DNA of 64,000 nucleotides. Origin: Streptococcus oralis. Its GTDB lineage: Bacteria; Bacillota; Bacilli; Lactobacillales; Streptococcaceae. Numbering within the stretch: the stretch's first letter is position 1; each line of letters begins with the position of its first letter. Below are positions 25,955 through 35,764 of this stretch, piece after piece. The notes beneath the pieces are model-generated. The model searched no databases. It worked only from the letters and a program-made list of their open reading frames with translations, and was not told the origin of the DNA. The DNA lies in contig NZ_CP079724.1 in assembly GCF_019334565.1 (NCBI RefSeq), positions 1,856,885-1,920,884 on the forward strand. The letters are read 5' to 3'. The translations under genes were made by a program, and so were the position numbers.

Positions 25955-26407
25955 TTAACCTTCTTTTACACGAAGATTGATGATACTTGTAACATCTTGG
26001 TAGATCTTCACTGGTACATCAATCAAACCTACTGCTCGAATTGGTGCTTGCACTTGAATATTGCGTTTGTCAATCTTGATACCAAATTGCTTAAGCAATT
26101 CTTCTGCAATCTTCTTGTTGGTGATGGATCCAAATGTACGACCATCTGGTCCAACCTTTTCAACAAACTCTACAACCGTTTCTTCTGCTTCTAGCTTAGC
26201 CTTGATGGCTTTTGCTTCAGCAATCATTTCAGCATGAGCCTTTTCTTCTGATTTTTGTTTTCCACGCAACTCACCCACTGCTTGAGCAGTCGCTTCCTTG
26301 GCCAAATTCTTTTTAATCAGGAAGTTTTGAGCATAGCCAGTTGGCACTTCCTTAATTTCGCCTTTTTTTCCTTTTCCTTTAACATCTGCTAAAAAGATTA
26401 CTTTCAT
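25955..26407 (-). CDS. rplI: 50S ribosomal protein L9
   Basis: A 150-residue protein with the L9 N-terminal signature ([20 protein letters not shown], then [13 protein letters not shown]), a long connecting helix and the C-terminal rRNA-binding domain. It overlaps the end of gdpP by four bases (ATGA), so translation is coupled. The gdpP-rplI-dnaB order is widely conserved in Firmicutes. Confidence 0.97.
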   Translation of the reverse strand: MKVIFLADVKGKGKKGEIKEVPTGYAQNFLIKKNLAKEATAQAVGELRGKQKSEEKAHAEMIAEAKAIKAKLEAEETVVEFVEKVGPDGRTFGSITNKKIAEELLKQFGIKIDKRNIQVQAPIRAVGLIDVPVKIYQDVTSIINLRVKEG

Positions 26408-28377
26408 TCTTCTTTCTCCTTTTCCTTTAGTTCTTCCAGGATTAGTTGAGTCAATTTTTCTCCTGCTTCCGACAAACTCATATCCTCGATTTGCGCAGCT
26501 GCTAGATTAAAGTGACCACCACCACCCAGCTCTTCCATAATACGTTGCACATTGATTTTACTACGACTTCGAGCCGAGATAGAAATAAATCCTTGTGTAT
26601 TTTTTGCCAGAACGAAGCTGGCTTCAATGCCAGACATAGCCAGCATAGCATCGGCAGCCTTACTGATAACAACTGTGTCATAAGACATTGAGTCCCTAGC
26701 TTGGGCAATCAAGATATCTGAACCTAACTTACGACCTTGTAAAATGAGTTCATTTACCTCACGGTACTCTTCAAAATCTGTCGCAGCAATCTCCTGGATA
26801 GCAATACTGTCACTTCCCCGTGTTCTCAGATAGCTAGCCACATCAAAGGTTCGACTCGTCACGCGAGATGTGAAATTCTTGGTATCCAGCATCATACCAG
26901 CCATCAAAACACTGGCCTGCATACGACTCAAACGATTTTTCTTAGAATTTTGGAACTGAATCAATTCTGTGACCAGCTCACTGGCACTACTTGCCCCACT
27001 TTCAATATAGGTGATGACTGCATTCTCTGGGAAATCCTGATCACGTCTATGATGGTCAATAACAATAGTTTGAGTGAACAAATCATAAAAATCTTTTGAC
27101 AAGGTCAAAGCCGTCTTGGAATGATCCACCAGAATCAATAATGAACGGTTTGTAACTAACTTCATCGCATCTGTAAGAGATAAAAGCTTCGTGACATCTT
27201 CCTTCTTCAAGAACTGAATAGCACGTTCGATATCTGCTGGCATATGGTCTGCATCATAGACAGCATAACTGTTCTCAATAATATTACTTGCAAACAACTG
27301 CATACCAACAGCAGAGCCCAAAGCATCCATATCTAGATTTTTATGACCGACTACAAAAACTTGGTCAACACTTCGAATCTTATCAGAAATGGCTGTCATC
27401 ATGGCTCTGGTACGTGTACGAGTACGTTTGATAGATGCAGCAGTTCCTCCACCAAAGTAGACAGGATTCTTGGTTTCGTTATTTTCCTTGACCACCACCT
27501 GGTCACCACCGCGAACTTCTGCTAAGTTCAAGTTGAGCAAGGCAATTTTCCCTATCTCTTCATGGTTTCCATCACCATAAGAAAATCCCATACTTAAAGT
27601 TAGGGCTAGCTGCCTCTGTTTTGATTCTTCTCGGAAACTATCAATAACAGAGAATTTATCATTCATCAATTCCTCTAGTACTGTGTAATCTGTGAATACA
27701 TAAAAACGATCCATCCCCACACGGCGAGAGAACATAGCATACTTACTTGCAAATTCTGAAACAAAATTAGCTACAAAGCTATTGATATGGCTGATATCAG
27801 AGTCAGACGTCGCATCCTCCAAATCATCGTAATTATCCACTGAGATGACCCCAATGACTGGACGACTAGTTACCAATTCGACAGTCGCTTCGTACTCCCC
27901 AGAAACATCAAAGAAATACAAAACACCCGAAGCCTTGTCCATATGAACAGCATATCGTGTTTCGCCCAAGGTAGCATACGAACCTGGATTCCCAACAGAA
28001 GCCTTGATGATGGTTTGAATTAACTCAACATCAATTTCGCCTTCTTCAGTAGTTAAAATCAGCTCAGCATAAGGATTAAACCATTCCACTTCTCCGCTTG
28101 ATAGGTCTAATTTCAGGACTCCCACCGGCATTTGATCAAGCAAAGTACTCAAGCTATTTTCGGCTTGGTGATTTACATATTGGATTTGTTCAATTTCGCT
28201 CTTTTCATACTGTTTCTTTTGCCATACAAACAAAAACAGATAAAGAAGTACAAATAAAAACAAAACAGTGATTGTTACAGCAAGATTATGTGAAAAAATA
28301 ATCAGCAAAGTTAAGATTCCGAAAGTTGCAAGTCCTAGCAAGACTGCAGAAAACGGGATTAAATTATTTTTTTTCAT
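26404..28377 (-). CDS. gdpP: Cyclic-di-AMP phosphodiesterase GdpP
   Basis: A 657-residue membrane enzyme: two N-terminal transmembrane helices (to about residue 55), a PAS-like domain, a degenerate GGDEF domain, and a DHH/DHHA1 phosphodiesterase with the metal motifs [29 protein letters not shown] and [10 protein letters not shown]. It hydrolyses c-di-AMP to pApA and so controls osmotic and cell-wall homeostasis; in pneumococci the enzyme is also called Pde1. The start ATG at 28377 follows AGAGG by six bases. An ATG 18 bases upstream overlaps the predicted transcription start and is unlikely to be used. Confidence 0.95.
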   Translation of the reverse strand: MKKNNLIPFSAVLLGLATFGILTLLIIFSHNLAVTITVLFLFVLLYLFLFVWQKKQYEKSEIEQIQYVNHQAENSLSTLLDQMPVGVLKLDLSSGEVEWFNPYAELILTTEEGEIDVELIQTIIKASVGNPGSYATLGETRYAVHMDKASGVLYFFDVSGEYEATVELVTSRPVIGVISVDNYDDLEDATSDSDISHINSFVANFVSEFASKYAMFSRRVGMDRFYVFTDYTVLEELMNDKFSVIDSFREESKQRQLALTLSMGFSYGDGNHEEIGKIALLNLNLAEVRGGDQVVVKENNETKNPVYFGGGTAASIKRTRTRTRAMMTAISDKIRSVDQVFVVGHKNLDMDALGSAVGMQLFASNIIENSYAVYDADHMPADIERAIQFLKKEDVTKLLSLTDAMKLVTNRSLLILVDHSKTALTLSKDFYDLFTQTIVIDHHRRDQDFPENAVITYIESGASSASELVTELIQFQNSKKNRLSRMQASVLMAGMMLDTKNFTSRVTSRTFDVASYLRTRGSDSIAIQEIAATDFEEYREVNELILQGRKLGSDILIAQARDSMSYDTVVISKAADAMLAMSGIEASFVLAKNTQGFISISARSRSKINVQRIMEELGGGGHFNLAAAQIEDMSLSEAGEKLTQLILEELKEKEKEE

Positions 28378-28396
28378 TCTAAACCTCTTGCGCATT

Positions 28397-28405
28397 ATTA
28401 TATCA
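28397..28405 (-). promoter_or_regulatory. Extended -10 of gdpP-rplI-dnaB-veg
   Basis: On the minus strand TGATATAAT is an extended -10 (TATAAT at 28397-28402). The predicted start near 28390 supports the ATG at 28377 for gdpP. Confidence 0.7.
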
Positions 28406-28470
28406 CAAATGCCCTTAAAAAGCGACCCTTTAAAAGATGCAAGCCCTTCATTTCTCTAACTTCAGACACA

Positions 28471-28497
28471 AAAAGAGGAGGGAATCATCACCCTCCT
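28471..28497 (-). terminator. Thiolase gene terminator
   Basis: On the minus strand GGAGGG-TGATGATT-CCCTCC followed by TCTTTTTG. Confidence 0.8.
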
Positions 28498-28522
28498 ACC
28501 CACGTGTTCAAATCATTAACAC

Positions 28523-29713
28523 CTAACGTTCCACGATAAGGGCAGTCCCCATCCCTCCTCCGATACAGAGAGTTGCTAACCCAGTTTTAGCATCACGTTT
28601 CATCATCTCATGTACCAGTGTCACTAGGATACGGCAACCGGAAGCTCCAATTGGGTGACCAAGAGCAATGGCGCCACCATTGACATTGACAATATCTGTG
28701 TTAAAGCCAAGTGTTTTCCCAACCACACAAGCCTGGGCAGCAAAGGCTTCATTTGACTCAATCAAGTCGAGATCATCAACTGTCAAATTGCCTTTTTCAA
28801 GAGCCTTGCGAGTCGCATAAATCGGCCCACATCCCATCATCTTAGGGTCCAAACCTGCACTTGCATACGAACAAATGCGAGCAATCACTGAGAGTCCTAA
28901 TTCTTCCGCTTTTTCAGCACTCATGACCAAGACAGCCGCTGCCCCGTCATTGATACCGGAAGCATTTCCCGCTGTGACAGAACCGTCTTTTTTGAAAACA
29001 GGATCTAGCTTAGACAAACTCTCTAAGCTAGCATCTTTTCTAGGATATTCATCTGTATCAAAAACGATCGGATCACCTTTGCGTTGAGGAATGACAACTG
29101 GCACAATCTCTTCTTTAAAGCGACCAGATTCTATAGCCGCCACTGCACGTTTTTGTGACTCTAAAGCAAGAGCATCTTGTTCTTCTCGACTGATACCATA
29201 TTCTTCAGCAACATTTTCAGCTGTAATCCCCATATGGTATTCGTTAAAGGCATCAGACAAACCGTCCTTAATCATAGTATCTACCACTTTTGAATCTCCC
29301 ATACGGCCACCCCAACGGAAACTTGGCAAAACGTATGGCGCCTGACTCATGTTTTCTGCACCACCAGCTACGATAATATCTGCATCGCCACATCGAATCG
29401 CTTGAGCAGCCAACTGCACTGCCTTCAAACCGGAACCACAAACCTTGTTGATAGTAAAGGCTGGAGTAAATTCAGGGAGTCCTGCATGAACGCTCATTTG
29501 ACGAGCTACGTTTTGACCTAAACCTGCGCCTAGGACATTCCCCATAATCACTTCATCTACTAGCTCTGGTTTGACATTGGCTTTTTCCAAAGCACTCTTA
29601 ATAACCAACGCTCCCAAATCAACAGCTGAAACATTCTTCAAACTTCCTCCAAAGGAGCCTATTGGAGTTCGCACTGCTGAAACAATCACCACGTCTTTCA
29701 TAACTGTCCCCAT
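28523..29713 (-). CDS. Acetyl-CoA acetyltransferase (thiolase)
   Basis: A 396-residue thiolase with the nucleophilic Cys92 in [18 protein letters not shown], the His in GHPIGASG and the second active-site Cys in LCIGGGMG. It condenses two acetyl-CoA to acetoacetyl-CoA; in streptococci this feeds the mevalonate pathway for isoprenoids. It stands alone here between gdpP and hpf with its own terminator. The start is uncertain: ATG at 29713 has AAAGG five bases upstream, while ATG at 29701 gives the more typical N-terminus [13 protein letters not shown]. Confidence 0.92.
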   Translation of the reverse strand: MGTVMKDVVIVSAVRTPIGSFGGSLKNVSAVDLGALVIKSALEKANVKPELVDEVIMGNVLGAGLGQNVARQMSVHAGLPEFTPAFTINKVCGSGLKAVQLAAQAIRCGDADIIVAGGAENMSQAPYVLPSFRWGGRMGDSKVVDTMIKDGLSDAFNEYHMGITAENVAEEYGISREEQDALALESQKRAVAAIESGRFKEEIVPVVIPQRKGDPIVFDTDEYPRKDASLESLSKLDPVFKKDGSVTAGNASGINDGAAAVLVMSAEKAEELGLSVIARICSYASAGLDPKMMGCGPIYATRKALEKGNLTVDDLDLIESNEAFAAQACVVGKTLGFNTDIVNVNGGAIALGHPIGASGCRILVTLVHEMMKRDAKTGLATLCIGGGMGTALIVER

Positions 29714-29740
29714 TTATACCTTTTATAATGATGCAATACA

Positions 29741-29770
29741 AAAGTGGTTTACACTGGTGTAAACCACTTT
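29741..29770. terminator. Perfect 13-bp hairpin between hpf and the thiolase gene
   Basis: AAAGTGGTTTACA-CTGG-TGTAAACCACTTT. It should end the hpf transcript on the minus strand, where TTTTGTATT follows. It lies only 28 bases before the thiolase start, so it also sits in the promoter region of that gene. Confidence 0.75.
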
Positions 29771-29782
29771 AAAAATTCTATT

Positions 29783-30331
29783 TTATGATTCTTTCACTTC
29801 TAACAAACCGACTTCACCATCTTCACGGCGATACAAAACATTAGTTGTTTGATCTTCCACATCTACATAGATAAAGAAATCATGTCCCAATAAATCCATT
29901 TGGAGAAGGGCTTCTTCTAAATCCATTGGCTTCAAATCAATTTGTTTTGAACGAACGACTTTTGGTTGCACAACATTTGCATCTTCAACTAGAGCATCTG
30001 TAAAGAGTTGACTTGTCGCAACTTTATTTTTATTCTTACGTTCGATTTTAGTTTTATTTTTACGAATCTGACGTTCAATTTTATCTGTTACAAGATCGAT
30101 AGAACCATACATATCTTGAGAAATATCTTCAGCACGAAGAGTGATAGATCCAAGCGGAATTGTTACTTCAACCTTTGCTGTTTTTTCACGGTAAACTTTC
30201 AAGTTCACACGTGCATCCAACTCCTGCTCAGGTTGGAAATACTTTTCGATCTTTTCGAGTTTAGAAACTACATAATCACGAATTGCTTCTGTTACTTCTA
30301 GGTTTTCACCACGGATACTATATTTAATCAT
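29783..30331 (-). CDS. hpf: Ribosome hibernation promoting factor, long form
   Basis: A 182-residue long-form HPF. The N-terminal domain (to about 100, MIKYSIRGENLEVTEAIRDY) binds the decoding region of the 30S subunit. The C-terminal domain (about 125-182, with SKQIDLKPMDLEEALLQMDLLGHDFF) dimerises to form 100S ribosomes. It has its own promoter (30373-30401) but no terminator separates it from comFC, so competence-induced read-through is likely; I recall that the pneumococcal homologue (yfiA) is in the late competence set. Confidence 0.95.
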   Translation of the reverse strand: MIKYSIRGENLEVTEAIRDYVVSKLEKIEKYFQPEQELDARVNLKVYREKTAKVEVTIPLGSITLRAEDISQDMYGSIDLVTDKIERQIRKNKTKIERKNKNKVATSQLFTDALVEDANVVQPKVVRSKQIDLKPMDLEEALLQMDLLGHDFFIYVDVEDQTTNVLYRREDGEVGLLEVKES

Positions 30332-30372
30332 ATAAGTACCTTCTTTCTAAACATTTTTGTTTTTCTAACTAT

Positions 30373-30401
30373 ATTATAACGCTTTCATTTTCATTTTGCA
30401 A
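30373..30401 (-). promoter_or_regulatory. Promoter of hpf
   Basis: On the minus strand TTGCAA (30396-30401), 17 bases, TATAAT (30373-30378). Confidence 0.75.
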
Positions 30402-30410
30402 ATTTTTTCC

Positions 30411-31073
30411 TCATCTTACAAGGGAAAAAGTTTTAACTTCCAAAGCACCTGCTTCTTCAAAAAGACGCTTCACACGATTGACAGTCGCACCTGTTGTATA
30501 GATGTCATCAATAACCAAAATTTTCTTAGGAAGAGGGTCTTCAGTTTTTATAAAAAATGGAATTTCGGTAGCTAATCGTTCCGAGCGATTCTTAGAAGAA
30601 CTAGCCGTCTCTTCTCTTTTCCCTAGTAAATCTTGAAAAGAAAAACCTGCTACCTCAACCAAACCTTCAACCTGGTTAAATCCCCTCTCAAGCAATCTTT
30701 CAGGACTTAGGGGAATAACAACAAATTGATAGTCTCCATACTTTTTCAATTCATTAGCTAGAACAGGAGCAAAAACCTTTCTAAGCAGAAAATCCCCATC
30801 AAACTTATATCGACTAAAGAAGTCTTTCATAGCTTGATTATAGGTGAAGATTGCATTATGATCGACTCGAATCTCTTCTTTACACCAAAATTTACAATCT
30901 TGACACATAGTTGACAGTCCTGTTTTCATACAGTTCGGGCAATAGTCCTCACCAATTTTCTCAAAAGTAGACTCACAATCTGAACAAAGATAGTTGTTCT
31001 CATTCTTAAACAGCAAGAGGTGACTAAATGTCAAGTCACTCTTTATTGTCTGTCCACATAATAAACAGTTCAT
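30411..31073 (-). CDS. comFC: Competence protein ComFC (phosphoribosyltransferase-like)
   Basis: A 220-residue protein. The N-terminus has cysteine pairs typical of a zinc ribbon (CLLCGQ, CSDCES, CPNC, CQDC). The C-terminal half is a type I phosphoribosyltransferase domain with the PRPP loop VIDDIYTTGATV. ComFC works with ComFA in moving single-stranded DNA into the cytoplasm during transformation. It overlaps comFA by four bases. Confidence 0.94.
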   Translation of the reverse strand: MNCLLCGQTIKSDLTFSHLLLFKNENNYLCSDCESTFEKIGEDYCPNCMKTGLSTMCQDCKFWCKEEIRVDHNAIFTYNQAMKDFFSRYKFDGDFLLRKVFAPVLANELKKYGDYQFVVIPLSPERLLERGFNQVEGLVEVAGFSFQDLLGKREETASSSKNRSERLATEIPFFIKTEDPLPKKILVIDDIYTTGATVNRVKRLFEEAGALEVKTFSLVR

Positions 31074-32368
31074 AAGCCTGCCTCCTTGTTCATCTGCTTA
31101 ATTTCCTTGATTGCTTTTTTAATGGAAACATTTAATCCATCATGAAAGAAGAGCAATTCACCAGTCGGTCTATCCATACTGCGCCCAACTCGCCCTCCAA
31201 TCTGAATCAAGCTAGACTTGGTAAAGAGACGATGATTAGCTTCTACAACAAAAACATCCACACAAGGGAAGGTGACCCCACGCTCCAAAATTGTTGTACT
31301 AATAAGGATTGTCAACTCTCCATCTCGAAAAGCTTGTACCTGCTCTAATCGATTTTCTGTGACAGAGGACACAAAGCCGATGTTCTCATTTGGAAACTGT
31401 TCCTGCAAGACTTCTTTTAGTTTTTCGCCTTTCTTAATCTCTGATGTAAAAATTAGCAATGGATAACCTGTTCTTCTCTGTTTCTCAATGTAGGTCTTTA
31501 ACTTGGATGACAACTGACTCTTTTCTATATAGCGATTAAAGTCTGATAACCAAACTGGCTTTGGAACAATCAATGGATTTCCATGAAATCGTCTTGGCAA
31601 GCTCAATCGTTTTAATTCTCCAGTGCGAACCTTCTTATCTAACTCATCTGTAGAAGTCGCTGTAAGAAATATCCTTACCCCCTCCTCCTTTACACATTGG
31701 TTTACAGCATAGTAAAGAGCAGAGTTGTCAACATAAGGAAAGGCATCTACTTCATCCACTATTAGCAAATCAAAAGCATGATAAAATTTTAACAGCTGAT
31801 GAGTCGTTGCAACAACTAGTGGTGTTCGAAAATAGGGTTCTGACTCACCATGAAGTAGTGCTATCTCACAAGCAAAGTCATTCTGCAGTCGCTTATACAA
31901 CTCCAAGCAAACATCTATTCGAGGACTGGCCAAACAAACTGCACCACCATCATCAATCACTTTAGCTACAACTTGATAGATCATCTCTGTCTTTCCAGCA
32001 CCTGTCACAGCATGAACTAAAGTCGGTTCTTTCTTTTCGACTGCTCGAATCAACCCCTCTGATACCTTTTCCTGAAAAGGGGTTAACTGACCACGCCATT
32101 TGAGAACATCTTGCTTTGGAAAATCTTCCTGCGAAAAATAGTATAAGGCTTGATCACTCCTGACTCGCTTCATCAGCAAACACTCCCTACAATAGTAGGC
32201 ACCAATAGGCAAATACCATTCTTCTAGAATCGTACTATTACAACGTTGACAAAACAGTTTCCCCTTCTCTTTTCTCATTGCTGGCAGTTTCACTGCTACC
32301 TGTCGTTCTTCTTCAGTTAATTCTTTCTCAGTAAACAAGCGACCGAGGTAATTTGGATTTACTTTCAT
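31070..32368 (-). CDS. comFA: Competence DNA-uptake ATPase ComFA
   Basis: A 432-residue DEAD-box-like helicase/translocase. An N-terminal four-cysteine zinc site (CQRC, CREC) precedes Walker A AVTGAGKTE, the DEVD box, the TATS motif and the helicase C-terminal motif QIGGRVGR. It powers uptake of transforming single-stranded DNA. A ComX box ends only seven bases before the ATG and there is no Shine-Dalgarno, so the late-competence transcript is probably leaderless. The gene diverges from yigZ across 56 bases. Confidence 0.95.
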   Translation of the reverse strand: MKVNPNYLGRLFTEKELTEEERQVAVKLPAMRKEKGKLFCQRCNSTILEEWYLPIGAYYCRECLLMKRVRSDQALYYFSQEDFPKQDVLKWRGQLTPFQEKVSEGLIRAVEKKEPTLVHAVTGAGKTEMIYQVVAKVIDDGGAVCLASPRIDVCLELYKRLQNDFACEIALLHGESEPYFRTPLVVATTHQLLKFYHAFDLLIVDEVDAFPYVDNSALYYAVNQCVKEEGVRIFLTATSTDELDKKVRTGELKRLSLPRRFHGNPLIVPKPVWLSDFNRYIEKSQLSSKLKTYIEKQRRTGYPLLIFTSEIKKGEKLKEVLQEQFPNENIGFVSSVTENRLEQVQAFRDGELTILISTTILERGVTFPCVDVFVVEANHRLFTKSSLIQIGGRVGRSMDRPTGELLFFHDGLNVSIKKAIKEIKQMNKEAGL

Positions 32369-32375
32369 ACTTTAA

Positions 32376-32383
32376 TATTCGCA
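32376..32383 (-). promoter_or_regulatory. ComX box of comFA-comFC
   Basis: The minus strand reads TGCGAATA, 7/8 to TACGAATA. It is seven bases from the comFA ATG. Confidence 0.85.
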
Positions 32384-32412
32384 AAAATCTAGCACTTTAG
32401 GTGTTTTTTTAG

Positions 32413-32418
32413 TACAAT
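32413..32418 (+). promoter_or_regulatory. Start-proximal -10 of yigZ
   Basis: TACAAT ends six bases before the ATG at 32425, and no Shine-Dalgarno is present. This is again the arrangement of a leaderless mRNA. The -35 (TAGCAC, 17 bases upstream) is weak. Confidence 0.5.
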
Positions 32419-32424
32419 TAAATC

Positions 32425-33060
32425 ATGGAATTTAGAACAATTAAAGAGGATGGGCAGGTCCAAGAAGAAATCAAAAAATCACGCTTTATCTGTCATGCCA
32501 AGCGTGTTTATAGCGAAGAAGAGGCTCGTGACTTCATAACTACCATCAAAAAAGAACACTATAAAGCCACCCATAACTGCTCTGCTTTTATTATAGGGGA
32601 ACGCAGTGAAATCAAGCGTACGAGTGATGATGGCGAACCTAGTGGTACTGCTGGAGTCCCTATGCTGGGTGTCTTAGAAAATCATAATTTAACCAATCTC
32701 TGTGTGGTAGTGACACGCTACTTTGGTGGCATCAAACTAGGTGCTGGCGGTTTAATTCGTGCTTATGCAGGTAGTGTGGCCTTGGCTGTCAAAGAAATTG
32801 GCATTATTGAAATCAAAGAACAGGCTGGTATAGCCATTCAGATGTCTTACGCTCAGTATCAAGAATATGGCAATTTCCTTAGAGAGCATCATCTCATGGA
32901 GTTGGATACAAACTTTACAGATCAAGTTGATACAATGATCTATGTTGATAAGGAAGAGAAAGAAAATATCAAAGCTGCTCTTGTTGAGTTCTTTAATGGA
33001 AAGGTCACTTTAACTGATCAAGGCTTACGAGAAGTTGAAGTTCCTGTAAACTTAGTGTAA
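32425..33060 (+). CDS. yigZ: YigZ / IMPACT family protein
   Basis: A 211-residue protein with the UPF0029 N-terminal domain (signatures KSRFICHAKRV, DDGEPSGTAGVPMLGVL, VVVTRYFGGIKLGAGGLIRAY) and a smaller C-terminal DUF1949 domain. The family is related to eukaryotic IMPACT and is linked to translation control or nucleic-acid binding, but the bacterial role is not settled. It is divergent from comFA, an arrangement shared with pneumococci as I recall it (there often called yvyE). Confidence 0.93.
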   Translation: MEFRTIKEDGQVQEEIKKSRFICHAKRVYSEEEARDFITTIKKEHYKATHNCSAFIIGERSEIKRTSDDGEPSGTAGVPMLGVLENHNLTNLCVVVTRYFGGIKLGAGGLIRAYAGSVALAVKEIGIIEIKEQAGIAIQMSYAQYQEYGNFLREHHLMELDTNFTDQVDTMIYVDKEEKENIKAALVEFFNGKVTLTDQGLREVEVPVNLV

Positions 33061-33075
33061 ACAAAGGAGAAATAC

Positions 33076-33519
33076 ATGGCGTTTGGAAAATTTATTCAAG
33101 GACTTGCTGGTAACTTCAGCGAGGAAAACAAAGAGACTCTTATTAAAGAATATGGACAATATCTACTAGAGAATGAAGAAATTCAAAGCGGGTATAAACT
33201 TATTCGAGATTCAATCATCTTTACAAATATCCGTATCATCTTTACAGATAAGCAAGGTGCTACTGGTCGCAAGACGTCTGTTAAGTCACTCTTTTTGATG
33301 AACATTGTAAACGTTGAAATGGAAACTGCTGGATCAGGTATAGATGATAGTGAGATTACGATCACTTATTTAGAAAATATCTTTCTAAAAGCACATAATG
33401 AGCATCTGAGTTTCCATAAATTTGAATTCCCTAAAAAAACGGACATCCTCCCTCTTTACACCTATCTATTAGAATTGGCTTATCACAATCGATTAAAAAT
33501 TAATGGCTTAGACCTTTGA
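33076..33519 (+). CDS. Bacterial PH domain protein
   Basis: A 147-residue protein whose middle (about residues 35-125) reads as a bacterial pleckstrin-homology-like beta sandwich (YKLIRDSIIFTNIRIIFTDK). It has no signal peptide or membrane helix. It follows yigZ by 15 bases with a good ribosome binding site (AAAGGAG), so the two form an operon ending at the terminator at 33527. Function unknown. Confidence 0.8.
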   Translation: MAFGKFIQGLAGNFSEENKETLIKEYGQYLLENEEIQSGYKLIRDSIIFTNIRIIFTDKQGATGRKTSVKSLFLMNIVNVEMETAGSGIDDSEITITYLENIFLKAHNEHLSFHKFEFPKKTDILPLYTYLLELAYHNRLKINGLDL

Positions 33520-33526
33520 TATAAAA

Positions 33527-33560
33527 AAATCCTATCACTTTGATAGGATTTCTATATTTT
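33527..33560 (+). terminator. Terminator of yigZ-PH operon
   Basis: AAATCCTATCA-CTT-TGATAGGATTT followed by CTATATTTT. Confidence 0.85.
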
Positions 33561-33586
33561 ACAAATAGCCTTAAGCGCGTTATACT
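33558..33586 (+). promoter_or_regulatory. Promoter of cysK
   Basis: TTTACA (33558-33563), 17 bases, TATACT (33581-33586). The -35 overlaps the tail of the preceding terminator. Confidence 0.75.
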
Positions 33587-33615
33587 AGTATCATCTTATA
33601 CAAAGAGGTATATCT

Positions 33616-34542
33616 ATGGCTATTTATAACAATATCACTGAACTTATTGGACAAACACCGATTGTTAAACTTAACAACATTGTTCCAGAGGGTGCTGCAG
33701 ATGTCTATGTTAAACTAGAAGCTTTTAACCCTGGTTCGTCAGTAAAAGACCGTATTGCCCTTAGCATGATTGAAAAAGCGGAACAAGATGGTATTCTAAA
33801 ACCGGGTGCTACCATTGTTGAAGCAACGAGTGGAAACACTGGTATCGGTCTTTCATGGGTTGGTGCCGCTAAAGGATATAAAGTTGTTATCGTCATGCCT
33901 GAAACGATGAGTGTGGAACGACGTAAGATTATCCAAGCCTATGGTGCTGAACTCGTTCTTACTCCTGGTAGCGAAGGAATGAAAGGTGCTATTGCTAAAG
34001 CTCAGGAAATCGCTGCTGAACGTGACGGCTTCCTTCCACTCCAATTTAATAATCCAGCTAATCCAGAAGTACACGAAAGAACAACAGGAGCTGAAATACT
34101 GGCTGCTTTCGGTTCTGATGGACTAGATGCTTTTGTAGGTGGTGTTGGCACCGGTGGAACGATCTCAGGTGTTTCTCACGCTCTTAAAGCAGCAAATTCA
34201 AACATTGAAGTTTATGCAGTTGAGGCAGACGAGTCAGCTATCTTGTCTGGTGAAAAACCAGGACCTCACAAAATTCAAGGTATCTCAGCTGGATTTATTC
34301 CTGAAACACTTGATACAAAGGCCTATGATGGTATTGTCCGTGTAACGTCAGATGATGCTCTAGCTCTTGGCCGTGAAATTGGTGGAAAAGAAGGCTTCCT
34401 TGTTGGGATTTCTTCAGCTGCAGCAATTTACGGGGCAATTGAGGTTGCCAAGAAATTAGGTACAGGTAAGAAAGTCCTTGCTTTAGCACCAGATAACGGC
34501 GAACGTTATTTGTCTACAGCACTCTATGAATTTGAAGTGTAG
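33616..34542 (+). CDS. cysK: Cysteine synthase (O-acetylserine sulfhydrylase A)
   Basis: A 308-residue PLP enzyme. The PLP lysine is in [12 protein letters not shown], the substrate loop is [11 protein letters not shown] and the phosphate loop is [11 protein letters not shown]. It makes cysteine from O-acetylserine and sulfide. It stands as a single-gene transcript between its own promoter and a terminator. The length and the absence of a C-terminal CBS domain fit CysK; the CysM isoform is less likely but possible. Confidence 0.94.
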   Translation: MAIYNNITELIGQTPIVKLNNIVPEGAADVYVKLEAFNPGSSVKDRIALSMIEKAEQDGILKPGATIVEATSGNTGIGLSWVGAAKGYKVVIVMPETMSVERRKIIQAYGAELVLTPGSEGMKGAIAKAQEIAAERDGFLPLQFNNPANPEVHERTTGAEILAAFGSDGLDAFVGGVGTGGTISGVSHALKAANSNIEVYAVEADESAILSGEKPGPHKIQGISAGFIPETLDTKAYDGIVRVTSDDALALGREIGGKEGFLVGISSAAAIYGAIEVAKKLGTGKKVLALAPDNGERYLSTALYEFEV

Positions 34543-34558
34543 CCTCCTAAATGCACTT

Positions 34559-34582
34559 AGCCCTTATTAAAGGGCTTTTTGT
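34559..34582 (+). terminator. cysK terminator
   Basis: AGCCCTT-ATTA-AAGGGCT followed by TTTTGTTT. Confidence 0.85.
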
Positions 34583-34615
34583 TTACTCATACAGAATCTA
34601 CTCTCTAGACAAAAA

Positions 34616-34643
34616 GAAAAAGGAAGCAATTTGCTTCCTTTTC
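34616..34643 (-). terminator. rpsB-tsf operon terminator
   Basis: GGAAGCAA-T-TTGCTTCC with A's and T's on either side, directly after the tsf stop on the minus strand. Confidence 0.85.
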
Positions 34644-34645
34644 TA

Positions 34646-35686
34646 TTAGTTATTCAAGGCTGCTGCCATTGTAGCTGCAACTTCTGCTTCAAAGTCGTTT
34701 GCAGCTTTCTCAATACCTTCACCAACTTCAAAGCGAGCGAACTCAACTACTGAAGCATTTACTGATTCAAGGTAAGATTCAACTGTCTTGCTGTCGTCCA
34801 TGATGTATACTTGTGCAAGAAGTGTGTATGCTTGGTCAACTTTGGTGTTGTCAAGCATGAAGCGATCCATTTTACCTGGGATGATTTTGTCCCAGATTTT
34901 TTCTGGTTTGCCTTCTGCAGCCAACTCAGCTTTGATATCAGCTTCAGCTTGAGCAATCACTTCATCAGTCAATTGTGCTTTTGATCCATACTTCAAGTGT
35001 GGAAGAGCTGGTTTATCAACCATTGCACGGCTTTCATTATCTTGGTCGATTACGTGATTCAATTGTGCCAACTCATCTTTAACGAATTGCTCATCCAATT
35101 CTTTGTAAGAAAGAACTGTTGGTTTCATCGCAGCAATGTGCATTGAGATTTGTTTAGCAAGCGCTTCGTCTCCACCTTCAATAACAGAGATAACACCGAT
35201 ACGACCACCATTGTGTTGGTATGCTCCGAAGTGTTGTGCATCTGTTTTTTCAAGCAAAGCAAAACGACGGAATGAGATTTTTTCACCGATTGTAGCTGTT
35301 GCAGATACATATGCAGCTTCAAGAGTTTCACCTGAAGGCATTGTCAAAGCAAGAGCTTCTTCGTTGTTCGCTGGTTTTCCTTCAGCAATTACTTTAGCTG
35401 TTGCGTTTACCAAGTCAACAAATTGAGCGTTTTTCGCAACGAAGTCAGTTTCAGCATTTACCTCGACTACTGCTGCAACGTTACCGTTAACAAATACACC
35501 AGTCAAACCTTCTGCAGCAACGCGGTCAGCTTTCTTAGCTGCCTTCGCCATACCTTTTTCGCGAAGCAATTCGATCGCTTTTTCGATATCACCGTCTGTT
35601 TCTACAAGCGCTTTTTTAGCGTCCATAACACCGGCACCAGATTTTTCACGCAACTCTTTTACAAGTTTAGCTGTAATTTCTGCCAT
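34646..35686 (-). CDS. tsf: Elongation factor Ts
   Basis: A 346-residue nucleotide exchange factor for EF-Tu. The N-terminal UBA-like domain ([21 protein letters not shown]) is followed by the signature [16 protein letters not shown] and the core domain. The protein is longer than the 290-residue Bacillus type, with an extended second core region, as usual in streptococci. It follows rpsB by 78 bases containing a GC-rich hairpin that may lower tsf expression relative to rpsB. Confidence 0.97.
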   Translation of the reverse strand: MAEITAKLVKELREKSGAGVMDAKKALVETDGDIEKAIELLREKGMAKAAKKADRVAAEGLTGVFVNGNVAAVVEVNAETDFVAKNAQFVDLVNATAKVIAEGKPANNEEALALTMPSGETLEAAYVSATATIGEKISFRRFALLEKTDAQHFGAYQHNGGRIGVISVIEGGDEALAKQISMHIAAMKPTVLSYKELDEQFVKDELAQLNHVIDQDNESRAMVDKPALPHLKYGSKAQLTDEVIAQAEADIKAELAAEGKPEKIWDKIIPGKMDRFMLDNTKVDQAYTLLAQVYIMDDSKTVESYLESVNASVVEFARFEVGEGIEKAANDFEAEVAATMAAALNN

Positions 35687-35710
35687 TTTGATTCTCCTAT
35701 ATTTTTTAAA

Positions 35711-35743
35711 AATAGGAGAGCTGGGCTAGGCCCCGCCCTCCTA
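35711..35743 (-). terminator. Hairpin between rpsB and tsf (possible partial terminator)
   Basis: On the minus strand TAGGAG...CTCCTA with inner GC-rich pairing (GGGC/GCCC) followed by TTTTTAAA. The U-tract is short, so it may be an attenuator or processing site rather than a full terminator. Confidence 0.5.
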
Positions 35744-35764
35744 GGTAATTACTATTTATATGAA

